A DNA stretch of 64,000 bases. Origin: a bacterium 336/3. GTDB taxonomy: Bacteria > Bacteroidota > Bacteroidia > Cytophagales > Thermonemataceae. Location: positions 2,432,586-2,496,585 of the forward strand of contig LJIE01000001.1 in NCBI GenBank assembly GCA_001281695.1, read 5' to 3'. Position numbers and translations under genes: made by a program. Position 1 is the first letter of the stretch, and the number at the start of each line of letters is the position of its first letter. This document shows positions 16,723 through 24,722 of this stretch, in pieces. The notes beneath the pieces were generated by a model, which saw only the letters and a program-made list of their open reading frames with translations, searched no databases and was not told the origin of the DNA.

Positions 16723-17835
16723 ATGAAAAAAAACATGAAAATATTCAGCCTATTATTCTTATTATCTTTCATGATAGGATGCAAAAAAGACGTTTCTCAG
16801 CCGTTCATCAAAGGTGGAAATCCTGTTGGTTTAATTGATACAAGAGGATTAGACAGGTATATAAACATTGCTCAAAGGCTTTCTAATCAACAAGAACCTT
16901 CTCAACAAGAATGGGATTCTCTTTTTGTTACCCCTTTTTATCATCTATTCATTTATCAATACAAATACTCCACTCCAGATGAACAAAAAAATGAACTTCG
17001 AGTGGTTTACAAATCACAAAATTATACATCAGAGCAACTCGCTAAATATGCACATCATTTTGAGTATAAAAAAAGATTGGATTCTCTTCAGGCATATTCA
17101 AACAATATCAAAAATGGCTTGATTAGAGAGGAGTTAAAAAAATACCTATTTCCTTATTTACCCAAACGTTTACAAAATATGGAAGTGCCTCCTGTTGTTT
17201 ATACATATTACTTTGGAGAAGAAGCAAATGGGCTTGAGAATATGATTCTGCAAGATGCTTTATTGGCATTTAAAGTAGATAATTATGCGAAAGGTGTTTT
17301 AACAGCTCATGAAGCCTTCCATTCCATAGCAACCAAATCACTGATATCACGCTATCAAGTAAAACTCAAAAGTACGGATGTTCGCTCTATCATTACTGAA
17401 TCACTCATAGGAATATCTCAAGAAGGTATAGCAGATTTAATAGATAAGGAAATTTTAGGAAAAGTAGGTTCACCTGTTTATGATGTTTTTCAAACATTTA
17501 CAGTTAATGAAGAGGAAAAATCTATTAATTTTATTAAGAACTTAGACAAAGAATTAATCAGAATCAGTCAAAATCCATTTATTAGTGATTTAAAAGCATT
17601 TAAACAGTCTATTATGGCGTATGCTGGTCATCAGCCTGGTCGGTACATGGGAAAAGCTATCAAAATTACAGGTCAATTAAATGATTTAATTACAGATATA
17701 GAAAATCCTTTTGCTTTTATATATGCTTATAACAAAGCTGCCAATCAACTCAAAGGTAATTATCCTGTATTTTCTAACGAATCCCTCAACTATCTCAAAT
17801 CTATTGAGCAACAGATTATAAAACCTTTGAACTAA
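16723..17835 (+). CDS. Lipoprotein with zinc-metallopeptidase motif (gluzincin-like)
   Basis: The N-terminus MKKNMKIFSLLFLLSFMIGC is a type II signal with lipid-attachment Cys20. The rest is a mostly helical 350-residue chain with the zinc-binding motif HEAFH at residues 196-200. About 30 residues later comes ESLIGISQEGIADLID, where Glu226 or Glu234 could be the third zinc ligand, as in gluzincins. This arrangement resembles the family of putative zinc-dependent peptidases called DUF5700; that identification is from memory and not certain. It is the first gene of a three-gene unit with an outer-membrane protein and a peptidase-like hydrolase, and it is divergent from a LytTR pair. Peptide degradation at the cell envelope is the natural inference. 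Confidence 0.7.
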   Translation: MKKNMKIFSLLFLLSFMIGCKKDVSQPFIKGGNPVGLIDTRGLDRYINIAQRLSNQQEPSQQEWDSLFVTPFYHLFIYQYKYSTPDEQKNELRVVYKSQNYTSEQLAKYAHHFEYKKRLDSLQAYSNNIKNGLIREELKKYLFPYLPKRLQNMEVPPVVYTYYFGEEANGLENMILQDALLAFKVDNYAKGVLTAHEAFHSIATKSLISRYQVKLKSTDVRSIITESLIGISQEGIADLIDKEILGKVGSPVYDVFQTFTVNEEEKSINFIKNLDKELIRISQNPFISDLKAFKQSIMAYAGHQPGRYMGKAIKITGQLNDLITDIENPFAFIYAYNKAANQLKGNYPVFSNESLNYLKSIEQQIIKPLN

Positions 17836-17895
17836 TCTATTTTAAAATACCATTAGACTAATATCAAAGTTTAAGAGAAATAAAAAAACGAATAT

Positions 17896-18567
17896 ATGGC
17901 AACAATCAATCTAATATCAGCAACATTACTTATTACATTATTTATAAGTAATTCAATTTTTGCTCAGAAGTATAGCATGATAAGTGAGCAAAAGCAAGAA
18001 GTTCCAATTTCAATATTTAGTAATTTTATTTTTCAAGGCATCTATCCAGGTTTTAGAATGGGTATTGAACAACCTTTAAAGCATACAACCTTTTCAGACA
18101 AAAGGGGTAATTTTTTAAAGTATAAGGAGCAGTCTGTTCAGTACAGCATAGGCTTTTATTATCATGGTGGTTTCCACACTAATTTTTTTGCAACAAGCGA
18201 ATATGTTTTTAGACGAATCTCTAAAAATGGATTTATCACGGAATTTAAAACAGGACTTTCACTAAGCAGAACATTTTTAGGGGCGACTACTTATGAGGTA
18301 AATGGTAATGGAAGTGTTCATAAAATTAATGGAGTTGGTGATTTCTATTTTATGCCATCATTAAATTTTGGGATAGGTAAAGATTTTGGGATTAAAAAAC
18401 CTTCGTTTCCACTTATTTTAACTGTAAACACAAATCTGGCGGGGCTTTTACCATATAATGGTTTGATATTACCTACACCTATGCTTGAAATTGGTTTAAG
18501 GTATAAATTTAAAAAGGGATTTACAGTAAAATCAAAAAATATTAGCAAACAACACAAATCTAAATAA
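17896..18567 (+). CDS. Outer-membrane beta-barrel protein
   Basis: The 223-residue product has a signal peptide ending at FAQ (about residue 24). Alternating aromatic/polar strands follow: IYPGFRMGIEQPL, VQYSIGFYYHGGFH, FITEFKTGLSLSRTF, and the final LEIGLRYKFKKG. This is typical of a small outer-membrane barrel of about eight strands. No plug or TonB box is present. It ends two bases before the start of the hydrolase gene and begins 60 bases after the metallopeptidase-like gene, so the three form one unit. The ligand is unknown. Confidence 0.75.
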   Translation: MATINLISATLLITLFISNSIFAQKYSMISEQKQEVPISIFSNFIFQGIYPGFRMGIEQPLKHTTFSDKRGNFLKYKEQSVQYSIGFYYHGGFHTNFFATSEYVFRRISKNGFITEFKTGLSLSRTFLGATTYEVNGNGSVHKINGVGDFYFMPSLNFGIGKDFGIKKPSFPLILTVNTNLAGLLPYNGLILPTPMLEIGLRYKFKKGFTVKSKNISKQHKSK

Positions 18568-18568
18568 A

Positions 18569-19606
18569 ATGAAAAACATATTCTTCATTGGAACTATTAT
18601 TTTCTTATTCTCTGCTTGCCAAAAAGAAGATATTACATTTTCGCCTAACACAAAAGATTTATTCTATATAAAACACAAAGGGGCATCTATGCCAGTTTTA
18701 GTTGAGGGCAATACTATTCAGAAAGCTTTTATTCTTGTAGTTCATGGTGGACCAGGTTCTGACGCTATACTAACTATGAATGGCAGTTTCATGGACATCC
18801 TAGAAAAAAATTATGCTGTAGCATATTGGGACCAACGAAATTCAGGAAATACACAGGGAGGTGCAAATCATAACAACCTGAATTTAAAAACCATGACGGA
18901 AGATTTAAGAGTTGTTATACTAACCCTTAAACATAGATATGGTAATAATATCAGTATTTTTCTTTACAGTCACAGCTTTGGAGGCTGTTTGAGTGCTTCC
19001 TTTCTTACCACAAATGATAATCAAAATTTAGTCAATGGTTGGATTAATATTGATGGTGCACACAATTTTCCATTGACAGATATGGAGAGCAAAGCAATGC
19101 AAATACAGTTAGGTACTATTGAAAAGAATGCAGGTCGTAATATTGCGGAATGGACTAAGATCATTGATTATGCGAACAATAATGACCCACGAAAAAATTC
19201 TAAGACTTCTGAAAAATTTAATGAAAATGCTTACAGTGCCATTAAATTAATGGAAGAAGTGAATAAAATTGAATTTCCAAAGACGAATGATTTATCATAC
19301 TCTCAAAACTCTCTCATGTCTCGTCTAATGAATTTTAAGAGTATTTATTTTAATAGTGGAATGGAACAAGAGTTATTTAATGCTGAATTCTCTTCCAAAT
19401 TAAATACTATATCAAAACCAACATTATGTTTGTTCGGAAAATACGATTTTGTTGTTCCACCTGCTTTAGCAGATGATGTTATAAATAACATTGGTTCAAG
19501 CTATAAGAAAAAGGTGATATTTGAAAAAAGTGCCCATGACCCATATTTGACGGAGACTACTAAATTAAATATGGAAATTATTGATTTTATTGAAAAATTT
19601 AAGTAG
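18569..19606 (+). CDS. Alpha/beta-hydrolase lipoprotein, proline iminopeptidase-like
   Basis: A lipoprotein signal (FLFSAC, Cys17) precedes an alpha/beta-hydrolase domain. VVHGGPGSDAI forms the oxyanion HGGPG loop typical of the prolyl iminopeptidase branch, and AYWDQRNSGNT is the WDQRGxG block of the same branch. The nucleophile elbow is YSHSFGG, with Ser136 and a Ser where Gly usually sits at the start of the elbow. Asp293 (GKYDFVVPP) and His323 (SAHDP) complete the triad. Such enzymes remove N-terminal proline or hydrolyse esters and amides. Lipidation would place it in the envelope, next to the metallopeptidase-like lipoprotein and the barrel encoded upstream. Confidence 0.82.
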   Translation: MKNIFFIGTIIFLFSACQKEDITFSPNTKDLFYIKHKGASMPVLVEGNTIQKAFILVVHGGPGSDAILTMNGSFMDILEKNYAVAYWDQRNSGNTQGGANHNNLNLKTMTEDLRVVILTLKHRYGNNISIFLYSHSFGGCLSASFLTTNDNQNLVNGWINIDGAHNFPLTDMESKAMQIQLGTIEKNAGRNIAEWTKIIDYANNNDPRKNSKTSEKFNENAYSAIKLMEEVNKIEFPKTNDLSYSQNSLMSRLMNFKSIYFNSGMEQELFNAEFSSKLNTISKPTLCLFGKYDFVVPPALADDVINNIGSSYKKKVIFEKSAHDPYLTETTKLNMEIIDFIEKFK

Positions 19607-19612
19607 AAAAGC

Positions 19613-19674
19613 TTCAAAATGTAAAGTTACTTTGGATTCGAGTAATGATATAATCATTGACTTTACATTTTGAA
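19613..19674. repeat. 15-base perfect inverted repeat with 32-base spacer
   Basis: TTCAAAATGTAAAGT at 19613-19627 is exactly complementary to 19660-19674. The spacer contains a smaller hairpin (AATGAT...ATCATT). It starts 6 bases after the hydrolase stop codon. It could act as a weak terminator, but the lack of G/C at the stem base and of a T-run makes that uncertain. Confidence 0.5.
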
Positions 19675-19702
19675 AAATATTTTTAGACTTAACAAAAAAT
19701 AA

Positions 19703-19741
19703 AACAAAAAGGGCTGATTTCAGCCCTTTTTGTTTTATTTA
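19703..19741. terminator. Bidirectional terminator, copy B of the 40-base direct repeat
   Basis: Same sequence as 14828-14867 apart from one missing T in the T-run. Here the repeat runs into the last codons and stop (TTA at 19735) of the minus-strand gene, so it includes coding sequence on that side. Confidence 0.85.
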
Positions 19742-20139
19742 CACACTTCAAATACATAGGGAGTTTCTTTCCATGCATTTGTGTTATAGTTTTTAGACTT
19801 GAAAATAATATTTAAAGTTTCACCAGCTTTTGTTTTTTTGATGCTCCAAGGCTTATTTGTCCACTCAGAGCCTTCACCAATAGAAGGGATTTTTTTCTCA
19901 AAAACGGGCTGAATGATACCATTTTTGATGGTACCAGTAAAAGATGCGTTTGCCTGCGTTCCAGCATAGTCATCTGTGGTGAGGGTTCCAGCGATTTGGT
20001 TATTGGGTAAAAATTTGATTTTAATAGTTGTTTCAGATTTTAAACCTGCATTAGAAAAGCATTTTTCCTGCGATTGAGCCAATGTTTGGAGACTCAAAAT
20101 CATACAAAAAGCAAAGAACGTAATTTTGAAAAACTGCAT
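19735..20139 (-). CDS. Small exported protein of unknown function
   Basis: The 134-residue product has a signal peptide cleaved after LQTLAQ (about residue 22). The mature chain is beta-rich: IKIKFLPNNQIAGTLTTDDY, SFTGTIKNGIIQPVFEKK, LNIIFKSKNY. It contains two cysteines (EKC near the N-terminus, EVCK at the end) that could form a disulfide joining both ends. I do not recognise a family. It is the last gene of a long collinear minus-strand run, 59 bases after the fourth paralogous membrane protein, and ends inside the duplicated terminator. Confidence 0.65.
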   Translation of the reverse strand: MQFFKITFFAFCMILSLQTLAQSQEKCFSNAGLKSETTIKIKFLPNNQIAGTLTTDDYAGTQANASFTGTIKNGIIQPVFEKKIPSIGEGSEWTNKPWSIKKTKAGETLNIIFKSKNYNTNAWKETPYVFEVCK

Positions 20140-20198
20140 AATAATTTTTGATTTAAAAGTGAATAGATGTTTTGTTTCAAATACTGTACCATTAATAA

Positions 20199-20606
20199 TT
20201 ATTTCTTCATATTTTCCTCTAACTCATTATGCAATTCTCTCATACCATTTACATATACACCATTCAAAATATATTCTTTTTGTTGGGTTTTGATAATTAA
20301 ATTCTGATACAGAGCATTTCCTGCTTTTTTATCCAATATTTGATAGTTTACAATATCTTGTAAAGGTATGATTGTAGTTTTTCTTGTAATCAAATCTTGG
20401 ACAGTAAGTTTTTGTTTATCAATAGAATACTGCTTATAGTTTGATGATAGCGAAAGAATAAGAATAAGAAAACATAAAAAGAAAACCAAGCCAATTCTGA
20501 AATCATCTAGGCTATTGAGTTTATCCAGAAATACCCACAAAAGTACAGGCATTGCAACAAGAAAAACAGGAATCCAGTAGGCTTTAGATTTAAGAGTTGT
20601 TGTCAT
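20199..20606 (-). CDS. Two-helix membrane protein with PH-like domain, paralog 4 of 4
   Basis: One of four adjacent paralogs of 135-146 residues. Two transmembrane helices (about 10-28 and 38-55) form a hairpin. A small beta-rich cytoplasmic domain follows, pattern YSIDKQKLTVQDLITRKTT, then NLIIKTQQKEYILNGVYVNG and a terminal helix, which looks like a bacterial PH-type fold. It is the copy most distal from the promoter and clearly diverged from paralogs 1 and 2: it lacks the HEKSMRNG turn and has DKKAGNAL instead. The gap to the preceding gene is 3 bases. The function is unknown. Confidence 0.75.
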   Translation of the reverse strand: MTTTLKSKAYWIPVFLVAMPVLLWVFLDKLNSLDDFRIGLVFFLCFLILILSLSSNYKQYSIDKQKLTVQDLITRKTTIIPLQDIVNYQILDKKAGNALYQNLIIKTQQKEYILNGVYVNGMRELHNELEENMKK

Positions 20607-20609
20607 AAT

Positions 20610-21050
20610 TTATGATATTCGTTTTATAGTCTTTTCTAATTCATTGAAAAAAAACGTCATTTCAGTGATATAAAGACCTTTGAGAGTATACTGAGTATTT
20701 TTGGTTTGGACAAGAATATTATGATAAAAATAACCAAATTCAGTTTTTTTTGCTATAAGTGTTAGTTTTTTAATATCACATAAATCAATGAAAGTTTGCT
20801 TTTTACTAATTAAATTTTTTATTATAAGTGTCTTATTATTAAAGGTATATTCTTTGTAGCCTGATAACAAAAAAAAAGCACCATATCCTAAAAAAGCAAA
20901 AAACAACAATAAAGAAATCGAAAAGTCAGAATAGTTAAATAAGATTCCTTTTGGATTGTCGCTACTCACTATTAGAATCAACACTAAAATTAGACCCAAG
21001 ATGCCAAAAATAAGAATTAAATAGGCTGGGGTATTAAGAGAAGTTTTCAT
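20610..21050 (-). CDS. Two-helix membrane protein with PH-like domain, paralog 3 of 4
   Basis: This has the same architecture as its neighbours: a hydrophobic hairpin, then YTFNNKTLIIKNLISKKQTF, HNILVQTKNTQYTLKGLYI and a C-terminal helix. It is the most AT-rich and most diverged copy in the membrane part. Its start codon overlaps the stop codon of paralog 2 by one base (TAATG), so translation is coupled. Nothing in the sequence points to a catalytic role. A scaffold or lipid-sensing function would fit the fold, but this is inference. Confidence 0.75.
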   Translation of the reverse strand: MKTSLNTPAYLILIFGILGLILVLILIVSSDNPKGILFNYSDFSISLLLFFAFLGYGAFFLLSGYKEYTFNNKTLIIKNLISKKQTFIDLCDIKKLTLIAKKTEFGYFYHNILVQTKNTQYTLKGLYITEMTFFFNELEKTIKRIS

Positions 21051-21475
21051 TACTGTTTTACAGATTTTTCTAACTCATAAAAAAATTGTATCATTTCATT
21101 AACATAAATACCTTTCAGAGTATGTTCACCACTTTTGGTTTCTACAATGATGTTATGATAATTTCCATTTCTCATGCTTTTCTCATGAATTTTTAGATTT
21201 GTTATACTTTTGAGAGATACGAGAGTTTGTTTTTTTGTAACCAGATTTTTGATTACAAGATTTTGATTATCAAAACTATACTGTTGATAGTCTGAAAGAA
21301 GCGTGTAAGCTAAACCTCCCCAACAGAGAAGCAGAACAAGTAAAAGATAGGAAGAGTAATCAAATCGAACTGCTCCAGAATTATTCATACTTTCCAGCAT
21401 AATCCACAAAACAATGGGAGCGAAAATTAAAACAGCAGGAATCCAATGAGCTTTGGAATTAAGTGTAGTTCTCAT
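21050..21475 (-). CDS. Two-helix membrane protein with PH-like domain, paralog 2 of 4
   Basis: The 141-residue product is very close to paralog 1. YSFDNQNLVIKNLVTKKQ, LKIHEKSMRNGNYHNIIVE and YVNEMIQFFYELEKSVKQ all align without gaps, roughly three quarters identical by eye over the C-terminal domain. This indicates a recent duplication. Its start codon shares one base with the stop of paralog 1. The two membrane helices (about 10-28 and 40-58) are flanked by positive residues that place the C-terminal domain in the cytoplasm. Confidence 0.78.
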   Translation of the reverse strand: MRTTLNSKAHWIPAVLIFAPIVLWIMLESMNNSGAVRFDYSSYLLLVLLLCWGGLAYTLLSDYQQYSFDNQNLVIKNLVTKKQTLVSLKSITNLKIHEKSMRNGNYHNIIVETKSGEHTLKGIYVNEMIQFFYELEKSVKQ

Positions 21476-21897
21476 TATTGTTTCACAGTTTTTTCTAATT
21501 CATAAAAAAATTGTATCATTTCATTGATATACACGCCTTTGAGAGTATATTCTCCATTTTGTGCTTCTACAATAATATTATGATAATGCCCGTTTCTCAT
21601 ACTTTTTTCATGGAGTTTTAAGTTTTTAATACTTTTTAAAGGTATAGTAGTTAGCTTTTTAGTAATTAAATTTTTAATTGTAAGATTCTGATTGTCAAAG
21701 CTATACTCTTGATAGTCAGAAAATAAGGTATAGACTACTATACCAATACAAAGTGCAGAAATTAATAAAAAATAAAAAGTATAATTGACTTGAACTCCTG
21801 AACTGTTTGCATTTTCCACCATCATCCAAAATAGGATAGGGATGAAAACCAAAACGGCGGGAATCCAATAGGCTCTGGGCTTAAGTGTTGTTGTCAT
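21475..21897 (-). CDS. Two-helix membrane protein with PH-like domain, paralog 1 of 4
   Basis: This is the promoter-proximal copy of the tandem family (140 residues). It has a basic N-terminus (MTTTLKPRAYW), two transmembrane helices and the PH-like beta domain with LKLHEKSMRNGHYHNIIVE and TLKGVYINEMIQFF. It begins 27 bases after the SUKH/ankyrin gene stop. The N-terminal sequence TLKPRAYWIPAVLVF is nearly repeated in paralogs 2 (TLNSKAHWIPAVLIF) and 4 (TLKSKAYWIPVFLVA), which supports expansion from one ancestor. Confidence 0.78.
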   Translation of the reverse strand: MTTTLKPRAYWIPAVLVFIPILFWMMVENANSSGVQVNYTFYFLLISALCIGIVVYTLFSDYQEYSFDNQNLTIKNLITKKLTTIPLKSIKNLKLHEKSMRNGHYHNIIVEAQNGEYTLKGVYINEMIQFFYELEKTVKQ

Positions 21898-21924
21898 GGG
21901 ATTAAAAAAATTTAAGTTGATTTT

Positions 21925-23235
21925 TTATGAAAGTATATTTATCCAAGATTCATAATCATTTGGAGTGTAAGAATGTTTAAATATTTGTTTGATATTTTGA
22001 CAATACTCCTGATATAGCTCTAAAGCTGTTTTACCTGCTTTATTTTTGAGGGTTTTGTCTATTCCTTTTTCTATAAGCGTTTTAGCTGTGGTTAGTTTCC
22101 CATTTTTCTCAACAAGATCATGCAATAACGTTTTAAATGAATATTCAGGGAAAATTTTATTAATATCCAAACCTTTTGATAAACAGTAGTCTAAGGTATT
22201 AAAGTCTTCTAAATTTATGGCATTTTCTGAAACAGGGGCAAGCCAGTGTACACCAAAAAAATCTTTAGGCTGATAACCATTGGCTAATAACAATTCAATG
22301 TAAAATGAGATATTATTTATCTGCTTGGATGCATAAGCTGATTTAATCTTTGAAAAAGCATTAAATCCATAGCAATCTTTTGCGTTTAAGTCAGCACCCT
22401 GCTCAATAAGCCACTGAGCAAATGAAAATGCTTGTAAATTCAAAGCTAAAAGCAAAGGTGTTAGGCGTTCCATTATATATAAATTTTGCTCATTTAAGCC
22501 TACTTTGCTGCTTTCTATCAAAGATTTGGCATTTTCAAAATCTTGATTTTGGATAGATTGTTCTAATGTTTGCCAATGAGGATTTTCAGAACTTGCTTTT
22601 CGGCGATGTTGCCAAATATCTACATGAAATGGAAATGTACCATTAATTTTATCAAAAATATCTCTTTTAGTATTTTCTTGTTCAATGGTCAGATAACCCG
22701 TTTCTTCATCTTGGGCAGTATACAATAAACCAGCTTTTTTGAAAGCCAGCATCGTTTCAAGCCATTTTTCAAAGGATTCATGTCTAATAGTTTTACCTTC
22801 TGCGGATTTGAAATCAAAACCTAAAATCTGACCTGCTTTTCCTCCAAAACAACCCTTTGTATCAATCACACCTACCCACCAATCAGGGATGTACAAAAAA
22901 GGAATCCATGCTTTATTCCACCAAGTACCTTGCTCATATTCTTTAAAAATATCATTATTTTCGTGGTCGTCCCACATTTCTTTGTCAGAAATAATATTAG
23001 AAAGAGGTAAAATACTTTCACCATCAAAAAAATCAACCAGACTATAAGTAGCTGTTTTAGAGCCATTATGCCAACGAAAAAAATCATAAAAAACTTCTGG
23101 AAGTGGAGGTAATTCCCATTGTTTTACCTTTTGTTTAAAATGTTCAATTTCTTCTTCCAAAGCAGGAGAAGCCAGTAATTTTTGCTCTAATTCTGATGAA
23201 AACTCAAGTTTTAATGATTCTATAAGAGGATGCAT
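21925..23235 (-). CDS. SMI1/KNR4 (SUKH) domain protein with C-terminal ankyrin repeats
   Basis: The first 190 residues have the SUKH pattern. LPPLPEVFYDFFRWHNGS is followed by an acidic loop, then WIPFLYIPDWWVGVIDTKGCFG and a terminal helix HESFEKWLETML. Residues about 255-420 are ankyrin-like repeats: LLLALNLQAFSFAQWLIEQGA, DLNAKDCYGFNAF, a CLSKGLDINKIFPEY unit, and KTLIEKGIDKTLKNKAGKTAL. SUKH domains act in eukaryotic wall signalling and as immunity proteins against polymorphic toxins, while ankyrins bind proteins. No toxin gene accompanies it. It sits 14 bases after the NAD-kinase-like gene in a long unidirectional run. A regulatory or immunity role is possible, and the sequence does not decide. 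Confidence 0.78.
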   Translation of the reverse strand: MHPLIESLKLEFSSELEQKLLASPALEEEIEHFKQKVKQWELPPLPEVFYDFFRWHNGSKTATYSLVDFFDGESILPLSNIISDKEMWDDHENNDIFKEYEQGTWWNKAWIPFLYIPDWWVGVIDTKGCFGGKAGQILGFDFKSAEGKTIRHESFEKWLETMLAFKKAGLLYTAQDEETGYLTIEQENTKRDIFDKINGTFPFHVDIWQHRRKASSENPHWQTLEQSIQNQDFENAKSLIESSKVGLNEQNLYIMERLTPLLLALNLQAFSFAQWLIEQGADLNAKDCYGFNAFSKIKSAYASKQINNISFYIELLLANGYQPKDFFGVHWLAPVSENAINLEDFNTLDYCLSKGLDINKIFPEYSFKTLLHDLVEKNGKLTTAKTLIEKGIDKTLKNKAGKTALELYQEYCQNIKQIFKHSYTPNDYESWINILS

Positions 23236-23249
23236 AGATTACTCAATTT

Positions 23250-24272
23250 TTAAGGCAATACCAGTTTAGCTTTCTCTTTGGCGATACCAATTTTGGCAAT
23301 ACTGCCTGAATTGAAACGAAGTTTATCAGCCTCGATACCATCACTGAAAATAATTCCAGTTTTTTCCATCAACGATTCCACAACCAATTCTTTTTGAGGC
23401 GTAATAATGCCTGCTGAAACTTGAGCTTGTGAGGTTTTGCTAATAAATGGCTCTCGGACAATAAAAATAAGCTGTTCAGTATCCAAAGGTACTTTGGGAC
23501 GTTCACAAATTTGTCCACCTCCAAACGCCTGATGAATGCCATTTGCCATATTGAAAAGTGAACTCATCCAACCTGTAGCCCCTGCACCTGTGGAAATAAT
23601 GATACCACTAGATGAATGTGTTTCTGTAATATCTTGATATGTAATAAGATAACGAGCAGAAGAATGAGAAATGGGGCCAATAAAAAAATCGTTAAAAGCA
23701 AGCAGTCTTTGTCCATCATCCAACAAAACTTCTGCCATTGTTACCAATTTATGGTTATAATTGCCTTTCAAGACGTTCCAAAGGGCTTGTTCAAAGGTTT
23801 GAGCATTGAAAGGAAGTAAAACCCCATCAAAACGGCTTGCATCAGGGTTTACACCAATAATAGGCAGATTGTTGGTGTATTTGGCTGTATTGGCAACCAG
23901 CCCATCTTGCCCAACTACAATAATCAAATCATTTTCTGAAAAGATAAAAGAGGGTAGAATGGTATTATCTATTACCTTCACTTTCAGGTGTTTTGCCGTA
24001 ATATTTTGCACCATCTCAAGTACATTATATTGCTGTTTGTGGGCTTTATCAAAGTCCGAAAACTCTCCCGAACCAATTTGTTCCTTTTTTTTCGCTCTAT
24101 TACTGGTTACACTTTTTAATGATTCTTTACTTAAAAAATTACTTTGAACTTCCAAGTTTTCCCTTTTACGCTCTATGGAAAATTTAGCTTGCTGAACTGT
24201 GTTGTATTGTTCAGTAAGCAACTCCAATCGGGTTTTACTTTTGACGATAATGGCTTTTTCGATGGTAGCCAT
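23250..24272 (-). CDS. NAD-kinase-like protein with N-terminal extension
   Basis: Residues about 95-340 follow the NAD kinase/diacylglycerol kinase fold. NDLIIVVGQDG is the nucleotide-binding GGDG motif with Gln122 in place of the second Gly. IGVNPD follows, then FNDFFIGPIS where canonical enzymes have NE (here Asn194-Asp195), and STGAGATGWMSS in place of the TPTGSTAY loop. The first 90 residues are a charged helical extension not found in standard NadK (about 290 residues). These changes suggest a divergent kinase or nucleotide-binding protein rather than the housekeeping enzyme. It lies between a 4-helix membrane protein and the SUKH/ankyrin gene, downstream of an SPFH gene. Confidence 0.72.
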   Translation of the reverse strand: MATIEKAIIVKSKTRLELLTEQYNTVQQAKFSIERKRENLEVQSNFLSKESLKSVTSNRAKKKEQIGSGEFSDFDKAHKQQYNVLEMVQNITAKHLKVKVIDNTILPSFIFSENDLIIVVGQDGLVANTAKYTNNLPIIGVNPDASRFDGVLLPFNAQTFEQALWNVLKGNYNHKLVTMAEVLLDDGQRLLAFNDFFIGPISHSSARYLITYQDITETHSSSGIIISTGAGATGWMSSLFNMANGIHQAFGGGQICERPKVPLDTEQLIFIVREPFISKTSQAQVSAGIITPQKELVVESLMEKTGIIFSDGIEADKLRFNSGSIAKIGIAKEKAKLVLP

Positions 24273-24319
24273 ACTTTTTAGTTATGAGTTATAAATGATA
24301 AATTAAGTATTGATTTAGA

Positions 24320-24721
24320 TTATTTTCTAACATTAATAGTTTTAACAAAATATAATTTCTTATAAGAAAAAGCATAAAAATAAGCTTCCCAAATAAAAAT
24401 ACTTGTCCAAATAACAAATAAGCCGTAACCAAACAAACTCTCTGATGAACTTTGTAAACAAGAAGTTTTTATCTGATTGTCTACTGAAAATTTGAGCGAT
24501 AATAAACTCAAAACCAGAATAGAAACTAACCAATAAAACTTTGGATGAGTTTTTGTAATAGCAGAACTCAATTGTTTTTGAAAATAAAGAAATGCTACCC
24601 CAAAAAACAGAATACTCCAAATTTCTCCTAATATGCTTAATAAAGTACAGATTAGAGTAGCCAATATCCATTTAGTAGAAGCTCTTGTATATATTTGAAG
24701 TCTTTGCTCTATACTTCTCAT
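24320..24721 (-). CDS. Four-helix membrane protein of unknown function
   Basis: The 133-residue product has a short basic N-terminus (MRSIEQRLQIYTRAS) and four hydrophobic segments (about 18-36, 37-52, 62-79 and 97-116), ending in a basic tail. No family is recognised. Its ATG lies one base after the SPFH stop codon, so the two are almost certainly cotranscribed. SPFH proteins are often paired with small membrane partners (NfeD in the classical case), but this sequence does not have the NfeD OB-fold. Confidence 0.65.
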   Translation of the reverse strand: MRSIEQRLQIYTRASTKWILATLICTLLSILGEIWSILFFGVAFLYFQKQLSSAITKTHPKFYWLVSILVLSLLSLKFSVDNQIKTSCLQSSSESLFGYGLFVIWTSIFIWEAYFYAFSYKKLYFVKTINVRK

Positions 24722-24722
24722 T

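Noticed and set aside
24360-24671. Alternative minus-strand frame in the four-helix membrane gene
   Set aside because: The frame at 24320-24721 joins the SPFH stop by one base and has regular membrane helices; the other is a frame shadow.
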